Below, piece by piece: positions 26,406 through 34,774 of a stretch of 36,000 nucleotides of DNA; the first letter of the stretch is position 1; the number at the start of each line of letters is the position of its first letter. The notes below the pieces were generated by a model, which was not told the origin of the DNA, made no database searches, and saw only the letters and a list, made by a program, of their open reading frames with translations. Made by a program: the position numbers and the translations under genes. Source of the DNA: Mesostigma viride (taxonomy: Eukaryota; Streptophyta; Mesostigmatophyceae; Mesostigmatales; Mesostigmataceae); the NCBI GenBank assembly GCA_009746045.1, contig RPFO01000165.1:6435036-6471035 (forward strand). The letters are read 5' to 3'.

Positions 26406-27320
26406 ATGGCGTCCCAAACACTTGTGAGGTATCTGCAGCCTTCGCGCGGCGTGCCGGGGGAGGACCCCTTTGCTGGCAAGATCAGAGTGACGCCAGATGG
26501 CAAGATTTCGGTTATCGACGTTATCAAAGCAATGATATATACCGATGCATCCGGCACACCTGCCCCAGACGCTCAGAGGCAAGCCAGTCATTGTCTGTCA
26601 AGGCTTGTTGAGGACAATAAAGAAGTGTGTCATTTTTTGACACTCTGGAAATTCCCAGGTGCCAGGCAGCGAGACACATCTGTCACCGACCGACAGGGAC
26701 TGATCAAGATCATTCAGCTGCTGCCGGGTAAGAAGGCTGCCGCCTTCCGCCACCACATGGCAGTGCTGCTGGAGAAGTACCTCGACGCCGACCCGGCGCT
26801 CATCCAGAACCTGCACGACCGGTACCGCGACAGGACCGGCGAGGAGTTCGTGCCTCTCCCTCGCCAGCAAGTGCTGGAGGCCCCTCGCATCAAGAGCTGC
26901 GAGAAGACAAAGCTGGACATGCGCGCCATCAAGGAGAGCAGCGCCAAGCCGGTGCCCGCTCGAGTGTACGCCGCCGTCAACAACAGTTCCAACAAGCTGG
27001 CGACGGGCTACGATCAAACGGCAGACTACCGCAAGGACCAGGGGCTCACGAAGAAGAGCCAGGCCACTCGCGACACCTTCACGGACGGGATGTGCGGTCT
27101 GTCGATATTCTTCCACGAGCAGCACAAGGCCATGGTGTCTAAGGGGGGCGACCCCGAGAAGTCGGCCCTCTCCATAGTGGATATGCTGGCACCCGGGCTA
27201 GAAAAGCTGGGTCACTACAAGGAGGCTCGCGAGTACCGCGGCCCCGAGTTTGCGGCAAACAACAAACGACTAATGCTTGAGAACCAGGTGTGGAACAGGG
27301 ACAAGAGGATAAAAGCGTAA
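26406..27320 (+). CDS. Antirepressor-like protein, BRO-N/KilA-N type (paralogue 3, 304 aa)
   Basis: The ATG at 26406 (MASQTLVRYLQPSRGVPG) is preceded by the shared leader. N-terminal module: 'KIRVTPDGKISVIDVIKAM' (25-43), 'WKFPGARQRDTSVTDRQG' (81-98), 'KIIQLLPGKKAAAFR' (101-115). C-terminal module from about residue 160: 'APRIKSCEKTKLDMRAIKES', 'GLTKKSQATRDTF', 'GLEKLGHYKEAREYRGPEFA'. The last 100 nt are virtually identical to paralogue 4, indicating recent duplication or gene conversion. The stop is followed after 90 nt by the start of paralogue 4. Probably a DNA-binding regulator. Confidence 0.8.
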   Translation: MASQTLVRYLQPSRGVPGEDPFAGKIRVTPDGKISVIDVIKAMIYTDASGTPAPDAQRQASHCLSRLVEDNKEVCHFLTLWKFPGARQRDTSVTDRQGLIKIIQLLPGKKAAAFRHHMAVLLEKYLDADPALIQNLHDRYRDRTGEEFVPLPRQQVLEAPRIKSCEKTKLDMRAIKESSAKPVPARVYAAVNNSSNKLATGYDQTADYRKDQGLTKKSQATRDTFTDGMCGLSIFFHEQHKAMVSKGGDPEKSALSIVDMLAPGLEKLGHYKEAREYRGPEFAANNKRLMLENQVWNRDKRIKA

Positions 27321-27358
27321 TTGCAATCATAATAATGATGATGGACAACCTTGAAACG

Positions 27359-27391
27359 GTGGCGCGCTTATCTGGAGCGATACAATTTCTA
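27359..27391 (+). promoter_or_regulatory. Shared leader element with TTATC-N6-GATAC (copy D)
   Basis: GTGGCGCGC, TTATC (27368-27372), TGGAGC, GATAC (27379-27383), AATTTCTAC. One half-site has a mismatch; the distance to the ATG at 27411 is 27 nt. Confidence 0.6.
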
Positions 27392-27410
27392 CAACAACAA
27401 TAAATCAATC

Positions 27411-28331
27411 ATGGCCTCCAATGCAGTTGTGAGGTATTTGCAACCCTTGCGCGATGGGTCTGGTGAGCAGGATCCATTTGCTGGCAAGATTCGCGTGACC
27501 CCGGATGGCAAGATTTCGGTTATTGATGCTATCAAGTGCATGATATTTATGAAGCCGGATGGATCGTTCACAACTAATTCATTCAGACACGCAAGCGAGG
27601 CCTTCAAAAAACTGTGCTCGGCCCATGAAGAAGTGTACGATGGCATCGTACACTTCCGTTTCACCGGCCAAGGGCAACGAGAGACGCCTGTCACTGACCG
27701 ACAGGGAATCATAAAGATAATCCAGGTCCTACCCGGCAAGAAGGCCGCCGCCTTTCGCCAGTCAGTGGCTGTGCTATTGGAGAGATACCTGGACGCGGAC
27801 CCGGCTCTAATTCAAGAGTTGTTGGATAGGTATCGCGACAATACCGGCGAGGAGTTTGTGCCTCTCCCTCGCCAGCAAGTGTCGGAGGCCCCTCGCATCA
27901 AGAGCTGCGAGAGTAATAAGCTAGACATGCGCGCCATCAAGGAGAGCAGCGCCAAGCCCGTGCCGTCCAGGGTGTACGCCATCGTCAACAACGCGGCCAA
28001 CAAGCTGGTGACCGGCTACGAGCAGACCGCCGACTACAGGAAGGACCAGGGGCTCACGAAGAAGAGCCAGGCCACTCGCGACACGTTCACAGACCCCATG
28101 TGCGCATTGACCGAATTCTTCCATTTGCGGCACCAAGAGGAGGTACTTGACGGGAAAGACCCCGAGAAGACGGCGCTGGTCATGGTGGAGGCATTGGCAC
28201 CGGGGCTGGAAAAGCTGGGCCACTACAATAAGGCTCGCGAGTACCGCGGCCCCGAGTTTGCGGCAAACAACAAACGACTAATGCTTGAGAACCAGGCGTG
28301 GAACAGGGACAAGAGGATAAAAGCGTCTTAA
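27411..28331 (+). CDS. Antirepressor-like protein, BRO-N/KilA-N type (paralogue 4, 306 aa)
   Basis: The ATG at 27411 (MASNAVVRYLQPLRDGSG) is preferred over an upstream ATG at 27351, because it aligns with the paralogues and sits behind the shared leader. It has the same two modules as paralogue 3: 'GKIRVTPDGKISVIDAIK', 'TPVTDRQGIIKIIQVLPG', 'KAAAFRQSVAVLLERYL', then 'SCESNKLDMRAIKESSAK' and 'YRGPEFAANNKRLMLENQ'. The variable region lies between about residues 45 and 80, the stretch between the two conserved N-terminal blocks, and may set DNA specificity. It is tandem with paralogue 3 on the same strand. Confidence 0.8.
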   Translation: MASNAVVRYLQPLRDGSGEQDPFAGKIRVTPDGKISVIDAIKCMIFMKPDGSFTTNSFRHASEAFKKLCSAHEEVYDGIVHFRFTGQGQRETPVTDRQGIIKIIQVLPGKKAAAFRQSVAVLLERYLDADPALIQELLDRYRDNTGEEFVPLPRQQVSEAPRIKSCESNKLDMRAIKESSAKPVPSRVYAIVNNAANKLVTGYEQTADYRKDQGLTKKSQATRDTFTDPMCALTEFFHLRHQEEVLDGKDPEKTALVMVEALAPGLEKLGHYNKAREYRGPEFAANNKRLMLENQAWNRDKRIKAS

Positions 28332-28362
28332 TAAATTATATAACGTTAATGTACTAATCTTA

Positions 28363-29592
28363 ATGGGTTCATACCAATGCACGGTCATTACAAAAAGTGG
28401 GACGAGGTGCAGACGGCGGGGGGGCGGCCGGGCACACAAGTGCACCCAACACGCGACCAGAAACAGGGGCCTTGTCTATCACGGCACGCGGGCTGTGAAA
28501 AACCCCAACGGTTTTGTACCACCCCGCTTCGGGGACATCGAGTACGGCATGGACTTGAACCATTACGCAGATGTCGTTAACGAGTCGAGGCGCCCGGTCA
28601 CTGGTGGACCTGCGCGTCAACGAAATACCCGCCGGCGGAACGAAGAGCGCACAGAAGACGCCGAAGACAACCTCATAGCTACCGCCGTCGCTGCCGGTAT
28701 TGGTCCCGGTGTCGTTGCCAACGACATGTGGGATGTAAGTCGCCCGCCACCAGCACCCCCTACAGGACACACCGCCGCACAGAGGCGAATCGGGCGTGCC
28801 AGGTCTCGATCTCACAGGGGCGCTAGATCTCACGGCATGAGAGCGAAACAAGAACCGAAAGGCACACCGGCCCGCTTTCGAGACTTTGAGTACGACCTGG
28901 ACTTGAACGCTTACACAGATGCCGTCGAGCAGTCGAGGAGGCCGGTTCTTAGTCGTGATGGTACACCTGCCCCTGATTGGAAGGTCCGACTGCACCGCAG
29001 ACGTGACATTGACAGGTTAAGGGGCACCAGGGACAACCTCCAAGACACCTGGATGGATAGCGACGACATAGATTACACAGAGCTATATAACGACGTGTCC
29101 GCCCTCGGAGATACGATATTAGCCCCCCTTGAACCACCGTCCCCGCCGCCCCCGCCGCCCCCGCCGCCGCGCGCACCTCCACCACCCACCTACACAGGGC
29201 CCTCCGCCTGCTGCGGGCACGGCAACCGGGCGAAGAAAGTCCTTCCCGTTATCCCCCCGGAAGCACGCGACGTCGAGTATTCCGCGCGACTGGCCAGGTT
29301 CCAGGATGCCCTGCGCGTCGTGCGCCAGCCGCTCGGTGCCGGCATAGGCCCTCTGCGGGCGACGGCTATCCGACAACGGAACCGAGCGAATCTTGTGGCC
29401 GCGTCCAACGACCTCCTGTCTACAGCGCGCGCCGCAGGGGTCCCCGTGCAGGTCGTCGCCGCCGCCATCAACGCGGCTCCTCCACCCCCTCCTCCACCCC
29501 CGCCGCCCGCGCCTGCACCTGCGCCTGCACCTGCGCCGGGCCACAACGCCGGTCAGAGGCGAATCAACAGATGGCGCGCGCGCAGGCACTGA
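28363..29592 (+). CDS. Three-repeat proline-rich protein with N-terminal C-x9-C-x10-C-x2-H knuckle (409 aa)
   Basis: Residues 6-30 form a putative zinc knuckle (C6, C16, C27, H30; 'QCTVITKSGTRC' ... 'CTQH'), the same spacing as in the gene at 31936-32616. The rest is a threefold internal repeat at about 53-120, 169-250 and 299-370: '(P)RF.D.EY..DLN.Y.D.V..SRRPV', then 'NL..T..AAG...VVA'. Poly-Pro linkers separate them (about 127-133, 258-276, 372-382) and 'GH.A.QRRI.R.R' modules occur at 135-150 and the C-terminus. Not recognised. The architecture suggests a scaffold or matrix-type protein. The third repeat is the most diverged. Confidence 0.65.
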   Translation: MGSYQCTVITKSGTRCRRRGGGRAHKCTQHATRNRGLVYHGTRAVKNPNGFVPPRFGDIEYGMDLNHYADVVNESRRPVTGGPARQRNTRRRNEERTEDAEDNLIATAVAAGIGPGVVANDMWDVSRPPPAPPTGHTAAQRRIGRARSRSHRGARSHGMRAKQEPKGTPARFRDFEYDLDLNAYTDAVEQSRRPVLSRDGTPAPDWKVRLHRRRDIDRLRGTRDNLQDTWMDSDDIDYTELYNDVSALGDTILAPLEPPSPPPPPPPPPRAPPPPTYTGPSACCGHGNRAKKVLPVIPPEARDVEYSARLARFQDALRVVRQPLGAGIGPLRATAIRQRNRANLVAASNDLLSTARAAGVPVQVVAAAINAAPPPPPPPPPPAPAPAPAPAPGHNAGQRRINRWRARRH

Positions 29593-29598
29593 GGTGCG

Positions 29599-29790
29599 TC
29601 AGTGGCTCATGGTCGCCACCAAAAGGGCGATCACGACAACGGCAAACACGACCGGGACGACCAGCTCCGGCCTGGACACCAATGGGGGGGCAAACACAAC
29701 GGGGGCGGTGGGGTCCAGATGCTCCGTCCTTTTCAAATCGCCCAGGCCCTCCTGTACGGGAGCAACGTTCTCTATGCTAGATGTGGACAT
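29599..29790 (-). CDS. Tail-anchored small protein (63 aa)
   Basis: The ATG at 29790 (MSTSSIENVAPVQEGLG) leads a polar N-terminus of about 40 residues, then one strong hydrophobic helix at the C-terminus (ELVVPVVFAVVVIALLVA) and a three-residue tail. Its stop is 6 nt from the stop of the opposing 409-aa gene. AAATAAATAAAC lies about 25 nt upstream of the start as a likely promoter. Typical of small tail-anchored virion proteins; not recognised. Confidence 0.65.
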   Translation of the reverse strand: MSTSSIENVAPVQEGLGDLKRTEHLDPTAPVVFAPPLVSRPELVVPVVFAVVVIALLVATMSH

Positions 29791-29853
29791 GCTTTATCGA
29801 CGTTACAGTAAACCAAAGTTTATTTATTGTTTACCAATGTAGGATTTGGTTTC

Positions 29854-30387
29854 TCAACCCTTGGATGCTATCTTCGCGTTTGCCAAATCCGTCTTGGCGG
29901 CGGCCAGCTGGGTCCTGAGATTGTCGATGCTGGCCTTGTGGTTGGTAAGGGCCAGCTCCATCAATTTCAAGGCGTCGTCCCTCTCCGAAACGACCCTCTT
30001 CAGGTCATTGACCTGGCTGGCAAGCTTGTTCCTCGCCCTTTCGTGTCTCTTTCGGGTGGCATCCCTTTCCTTCTTGTGCTTTGTGATCACCCCCTCGATC
30101 TTGTCTCTCATGTCCGCGAATTGGGAGTGAACAGTGGTCACAAACTCCCTTGGGACAAAAACCCTGGATGGGAGAGGCCCTTCGTTCAATCGAACAACTC
30201 GATTTCCCACTTCATGTGAGGGGTCTAGCACCTTAACACATTGCGACGGTGGCATGTTTTCCTTGTCAGAATCGCTGCCATCAGAGCTGCCCCCACCATC
30301 AGAACTGCTTGTGTTCTCCATCGCCGACTTCGGGCGGATTGCGGGCGAAATGGCTCTCTCACAGTTGCTGGTCTCTTTGTCCACCAT
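29854..30387 (-). CDS. Coiled-coil protein (177 aa)
   Basis: The ATG at 30387 (MVDKETSNCERAIS) is chosen because sequence further upstream is translated minisatellite. A Ser/Asp/Gly-rich acidic linker ('SSSDGGGSSDGSDSDKEN') precedes 'RVVRLNEGPLPSRVFVPREF'. A long coiled coil then covers roughly the last 95 residues ('VHSQFADMRDKIEGVITKHK', 'LASQVNDLKRVVSERDDALK', 'IDNLRTQLAAAKTDLANAK') with good heptad spacing. Its upstream DNA is the repeat array at 30415-30670. An ATG at 30435 would add 16 His/Arg residues derived from the repeat. Likely structural or scaffolding; unrecognised. Confidence 0.6.
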   Translation of the reverse strand: MVDKETSNCERAISPAIRPKSAMENTSSSDGGGSSDGSDSDKENMPPSQCVKVLDPSHEVGNRVVRLNEGPLPSRVFVPREFVTTVHSQFADMRDKIEGVITKHKKERDATRKRHERARNKLASQVNDLKRVVSERDDALKLMELALTNHKASIDNLRTQLAAAKTDLANAKIASKG

Positions 30388-30414
30388 ATGGCCAGGCCTG
30401 TGTGCATGGGGCAT

Positions 30415-30670
30415 CCAAGATCTGTGACGTGGCATACCAGAGATCTGTGACGTGGCAAGTGACGGGGCAGATCCGAGATCTCTGATGTGGCAGATCTCTG
30501 ATGTGGCAGATCCGAGATCTCTGATGTGGCAGTGGCAGATCCGAGATCTCTGATGTGCCAGATCTCTGATGTGGCAGATCCGAGATCTCTGATGTGGCAG
30601 ATCTCTGATGTGGCAGATCCGAGATCTCTGATGTGGCATATGATGTGGCGGATCCAAGATCTCTACAGAT
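30415..30670. repeat. Minisatellite of GATCTCTGATGTGGCA units
   Basis: About ten imperfect units of a 16-24 bp repeat, core GATCTCTGATGTGGCA, alternately with an extra GATCCGA. AGATCT and GATCC palindromes recur. The ends are degenerate (GATCTGTGACGTGGCA at the left, GATCCAAGATCTCTACAGATC at the right). It lies immediately upstream of the coiled-coil gene and translates on the minus strand as HQRSRICHIRDLP-like peptides. Not CRISPR: there are no unique spacers. Confidence 0.85.
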
Positions 30671-30878
30671 CACAGATCCACTGGCCAAGTGCCATCATAA
30701 GTGTGTTGCCAACCCTCCCCAGACACACCAAACCACCAGCGCCCAGCCATCCGAAATCCCAGTCCACCACCCATCATTCCTAGTCCCCGGAAGCCATTCC
30801 TTTTTCGCCCGAGTGCCCATTCTAAAGCCCGAGGCTCCATAAAGGTGACATTTACAGTACATTTTCGCATCAGAAATC

Positions 30879-31777
30879 ATGCCCGCCGAACATTTCCATG
30901 GCGCCTGTCTGGGTTTGCCGGAGGCTCACTACATCTACAACCCGGAGACCGGGGAAAAGCTTTTCAAGAACGTGACGAACGTGCAGTTCGCGGAGGACTG
31001 GAAGAAGCAGAACCCTGGAAAGGATCCTCACCCCCCACCATCAGGTGCGAGAGTTGCAACGAGCTCAGGTTCATATCCGCCTACACCTGCGGCCCCATGG
31101 TCAGGCAGGCGGACGTCTGCGACCAGTGCCACGAGGCCGTCCGCAAGTACACCCTCAAGAAGAGGCTGGACATCGAGGCGCTGGCCAAGAAGGCGGTTAA
31201 GAAGTACACCGCCAAGGAGGTCCGCATCATCCCTCCGTGCGGCAGGGGCGACAGGAAGTTCGAGGAGGCCATCTGGCAGGCGGAGCACGAGGCGCACGGG
31301 GACGAGGGCATGGACAGCATCGAGGTGTGCATCCTGTGCGACCAGAGACTGGAGAACGTGTACTCTCCCAAGGTGGACATGGACACGGCCCCGCACTTCC
31401 ACATGGGCGGCGTCTGCGACGGCTGCATGATGACCGTGCTGGTCGAGCAGGAGAGCCCCGACGACATCGACTGCCCCCTGTGCCTCCACGAGGACCGCCG
31501 CAAGGAGCACGTGGCCAGGCTGCAGTTCCCCTACTTCGTCTTCAACCCCCACCTGACCGCCATAGCCCACGTGGCCAGCGTGCGGTCCGTGGGCGAGATC
31601 ACCATCTTCCGCGCCCACAACGCCAAGTGCATCGTCGTCGAGAAGGCCACGGGGGAGCTCGCTGCCCTGGAGGGCGGCGCGAGGAAGCGCAAGGGTGCGG
31701 ACGCCTCTCCCGAGACGGAGGTGGTGTGCGTGGACAACGTCCCGCAGCCCAGGCGCAGGATCGGTCTCAGGTCCTGA
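30879..31777 (+). CDS. Multi-zinc RING-like protein (about 299 aa); one frameshift
   Basis: The ATG at 30879 (MPAEHFHGACLGLPEA) opens about 51 residues ('YNPETGEKLFKNVTNVQFAE'). The six-C run at 31031-31036 then loses a base and the frame changes to the one ending at 31777. That part has paired cysteines 'CESCNELRFISAYTCG' and 'VCDQC', then 'CILCDQRLENVYS' ... 'HFHMGGVCDGCMM' ... 'DIDCPLCL', a cross-brace-like arrangement recalling RING fingers. The tail is basic ('GGARKRKGADAS'). A role as E3 ligase or transcription cofactor is possible but unproven. Strong GC3 bias matches viral neighbours. Confidence 0.65.
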
Positions 31778-31935
31778 GCGGTCGATAGCGCCTTTCTCTC
31801 ACTCAGCAGTTGTTTGAAGCGTGACAGGCAGCTAATTGAGCACTGTCCCTCACCGCGTTTTATGTACAGCGCACCCTAGGGGCGCGACTAGGTGATAAAC
31901 GTGCTATTATTTATTTTTTTAATGAATATATATTT

Positions 31936-32616
31936 TCACCTCCTCGTGCGCGATCGCCCCCTCACCCTGCGCGCCCCCGTTGTGTGTCCGCCCCGCTTAG
32001 GCAGCACGCGGGCGCCGGTGTACATCGGCACGTACATAGGCACGTACCCCGCTCTCTTGGTGAACCTGTCCTCGTAATCGTCGTCATCCTCGCTGTTTTC
32101 GTAAATGGCGGGCATGCCTTCCGCTTCGAAATATTCATCCTCGTCGACGTCCCATCCGTCGCCTGAGTCGGCAGCAGGGGCAGCAGCTTCCTCCAAAGCG
32201 GCACGAGCAGCTTCCTCGGCTTTCTCGGCATCCTCGGCAGCCCTGGCGCGCCCCCAGCGACCCCCTGTAACCCTCTCCAACAGCCCGCGCCTAGGGGGTG
32301 CAGCTGCAGCTGCCCTGGCCCGGGCCCGGGCCAGCGCAGTCGCGGAGAGTTCAGCAGCAGCAGCCTGCACGCGCGCGTCACGTTCAGCTTGGGCGGCTGC
32401 CACCGGGTCCTCCACCGCCCCCCACCTGCCAAGGAGCCTCCACCCTCCCGTCGCCCTGACCCCGTGCGCCCGCCCCCCGCGCCCAGGCGCGCCCCGCCCC
32501 TTGCGCCTAGGCGCGCCCCTCCCGTGGTGCGGGCACGCGCTCCTGCCGCCCCACGTCTGCCACCCGCACCGGCCGCCCTTGCCCGTCAACGCACCGCAAC
32601 GATCGGACGATACCAT
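31936..32616 (-). CDS. Ala/Arg-rich protein with N-terminal C-x9-C-x10-C-x2-H knuckle (226 aa)
   Basis: The ATG at 32616 (MVSSDRCGALTGKGGRC) is chosen over a GTG at 32646. C7, C17, C28 and H31 give the same spacing as the first 30 residues of the protein at 28363-29592. Then comes an Arg/Gly-rich segment, a long Ala/Arg/Glu helix ('AAELSATALARARARAAAA', 'EDAEKAEEAARAALEEAA'), an acidic stretch and 'KRAGYVPMYVPMYTGARVLP' with a basic end (RRVRGRSRTRR). The composition suggests nucleic-acid or capsid association. It is the last clearly viral gene before the repeat region. Confidence 0.6.
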   Translation of the reverse strand: MVSSDRCGALTGKGGRCGWQTWGGRSACPHHGRGAPRRKGRGAPGRGGRAHGVRATGGWRLLGRWGAVEDPVAAAQAERDARVQAAAAELSATALARARARAAAAAPPRRGLLERVTGGRWGRARAAEDAEKAEEAARAALEEAAAPAADSGDGWDVDEDEYFEAEGMPAIYENSEDDDDYEDRFTKRAGYVPMYVPMYTGARVLPKRGGHTTGARRVRGRSRTRR

Positions 32617-32702
32617 CGCGCGAAACACGTATACAAAAAAGCGCACATAATTTTAAAACGCGCGCGCACAGCACCGCTCGAACGCTCTCAACACGGCCCC
32701 GC

Positions 32703-33208
32703 TTTGGATAGCCTTCTACCGACCAAAAAAGAGAAGACTATCCAACAAAACCCCGCCAACACCGGCCCGTCCATCCGTCACCAGGAAAAAAAAGAGAAGA
32801 CTATCCAAACTCACCCCCTCTCAAACCCCGCTCGACCACCGAACGAATTTAAGACGACCTCTCCAGCCACTCTCGCCCGTTGGTCGTGGATAGCCTTCTC
32901 TTGGATAGACTTCTTTTTACCCCCCCGCCAAACTATTACTCCACCTATACCCTACACCCTATACCCTATACCCCCCTGAAAATTTTCCTTATGCCATAAA
33001 ATACTTCCCTTTCATACCCAAAAAGAAGACTACCAAAAGAAGACTATCCAAAATCCCCCCCTCTTAAACCCCGCCCGACCATCGAACAAATTTAAGACGC
33101 CCCCTCCCGACATTCTCGACCATCGGTCGTGGATAGCCTTCTCGTCGACAAAAAAAACGGCACGCGACGAGAACCCTCTCTCGACCAAGATCGTGGATAG
33201 ACTTCTCC
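32703..33208. repeat. Cluster of GAAGACTATCCA motifs forming two MITE-like units
   Basis: Nine copies of GAAGACTATCCA or its complement TGGATAG(C/A)CTTC: near 32705, 32733, 32796, 32887, 32902, 33026 (imperfect), 33040, 33130 and 33194. Two units of about 105 bp (32794-32900 and 33038-33143) align base by base with roughly four-fifths identity. Each starts with AGAAGACTATCCAAA and ends with GTGGATAGCCTTCTC, i.e. 13-14 bp terminal inverted repeats, and each has the core AATTTAAGACG. No coding sequence inside. Confidence 0.75.
32944..32971. repeat. Telomere-like heptamer tract
   Basis: Four head-to-tail heptamers CCTATAC, CCTACAC, CCTATAC, CCTATAC, followed by CCCCC. It is CCCTA-based like the C-strand of plant/algal telomeres (CCCTAAA), but degenerate. 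It lies between the two MITE-like units. Confidence 0.65.
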
Positions 33209-34774
33209 AAAAACACGGAGAGAAGAACATCCAACCTCTCCCGCCTCTGCCGACACCCGACCTGCCACGACCTGCAACGACCCGCCACGCCCGCCACGCC
33301 CGCCACGTCCTGCCGCGTCCCGCCACAAACGACGATAACGACGCTCAAAGCACGCGCACGAACGAGGGGTAGCCCTCGCGAAGCCTAGTCTGCACACGGA
33401 GTGTATTGCTCCCCGGGTAGTCCTGTCTAGGACGGGGCGCTCCAAATGTGTTGAGCGGTGGGCCGAGGGATGGTGTCCGACTGGTGATTCCATTTCGTGA
33501 GGGTGCAAGCACTATTCGCAAAACTAGGCCGATGGAACAGCCATTGCAGGCCTGAGACAATGAAGATCTTGGGCGTCCGATGCTTGTCTTTGTAGTAGCC
33601 GAGTTTACCGACTAGATAAGGTCTATCTGAACCAGCGCGCAGCTGCGAGCCGGGGCAATCGCAATGGGAATGCCAATGGACATGCCGACATGTGTCCCTA
33701 AAACAAAGATTGGTACTAGGCGAAAGGACAAAACCTCGAGGGGTAAGTTGGTTGTCATAAGGACGTCGCCGCTTGCTCAAAGCGTTTCTCTGTAGCGGTC
33801 ATGCAGGCATGAGGCATTACCGGAAATGACAGTTCAGTTCAATATATTCCCACGCCCGGTTATTCCAATAAACCAGAACCAGATTTGACAGGCCACTGTC
33901 ATCAAGGGCGCTGGTTAGTAATCATGGAGCACTTCATTGTTTTTCTTGGGGCAGATAATTTTAGGTGTGCACTACTGTACCATACCTAATCCTAATTCCT
34001 AGCCCAAAGGCCCTAACAGGCGGTGCCCTAACAGGACTACAGCAGAATCTCAAGAGTACTGGTGTACTTGGTACCGAGTAAGGCAGAAAGCACGGGCTAG
34101 AAACGGTTGCGTAGTTCCTGGGACGGTCAGGTGTTACAAACGTATCATGCTCGCCGCTCGGTCCAACACTCGCGCGGACAACCATCTTACCACCAGCAGT
34201 CAAATCATTTTCACCAGCTACTGTATCTTCACTCTTCAGCAATTGCCATGCCTGATGCCGTGGCCCCGGCCCCCACGAAACCTGGATCTTGCAACAGCCG
34301 CCCTGACTTCGCCTTCATCGAACAGACGCCCTGCAAAGGCTGCGACGAGCCGAAGACGGCAACCTGAAGGCCATGGCTTTGCTTACGTTCGGCGCAGGCA
34401 ACCGTAACCAGGCCTGCACTACACGCTGCATGGATGTCGACGCCTCCGAACATTGGCATCTCACGAGCTGCTCACGGCAAATTCTCGGTTAGCCACCATC
34501 GGTCAAGAAATATTTTAATCATTTACCTGGAGACGTTCTGCGTCTACTTTTCACAGGAAGTGAGTCCGGGTAGCATGGTCGGAGATACCTCGCCTCTAAT
34601 CGCAATTCGGTGAGGCGCGCGCAAGCGATTGGATCTTTAAAGGCCTTTTGAGGCCCCTTGGGAGCAGGAGGAGTTTGTCACCCGACATCGCTTGGCGAAA
34701 ACAACTTGAAGCAAGCAGCGATGCTGAACCTCTCGTAGCCTCCTTTTCGATTTGGCTGGGGGGCCTTGAGAACA
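33209..34774. other. No convincing gene; possible host or boundary DNA
   Basis: About 1.5 kb with only short overlapping frames on both strands. The longest candidate is 33427-33780 on the minus strand (117 aa, His/Pro/Arg-rich, no motif). Base composition is visibly less GC-rich than the viral part from about 33.4 to 34.6 kb, and TATA-type boxes next to starts are missing. 33239-33330 is a CGCCACGACC-type low-complexity repeat. No tRNA, rRNA or transposase recognised. Confidence 0.5.

Noticed and set aside
30415-30670. CRISPR-like array
   Set aside because: Units are contiguous and nearly identical with no unique spacers, in a eukaryotic-virus context.
33209-34774. tRNA or rRNA genes in the gene-poor stretch
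   Set aside because: No cloverleaf arms or conserved rRNA blocks recognised by eye on either strand.
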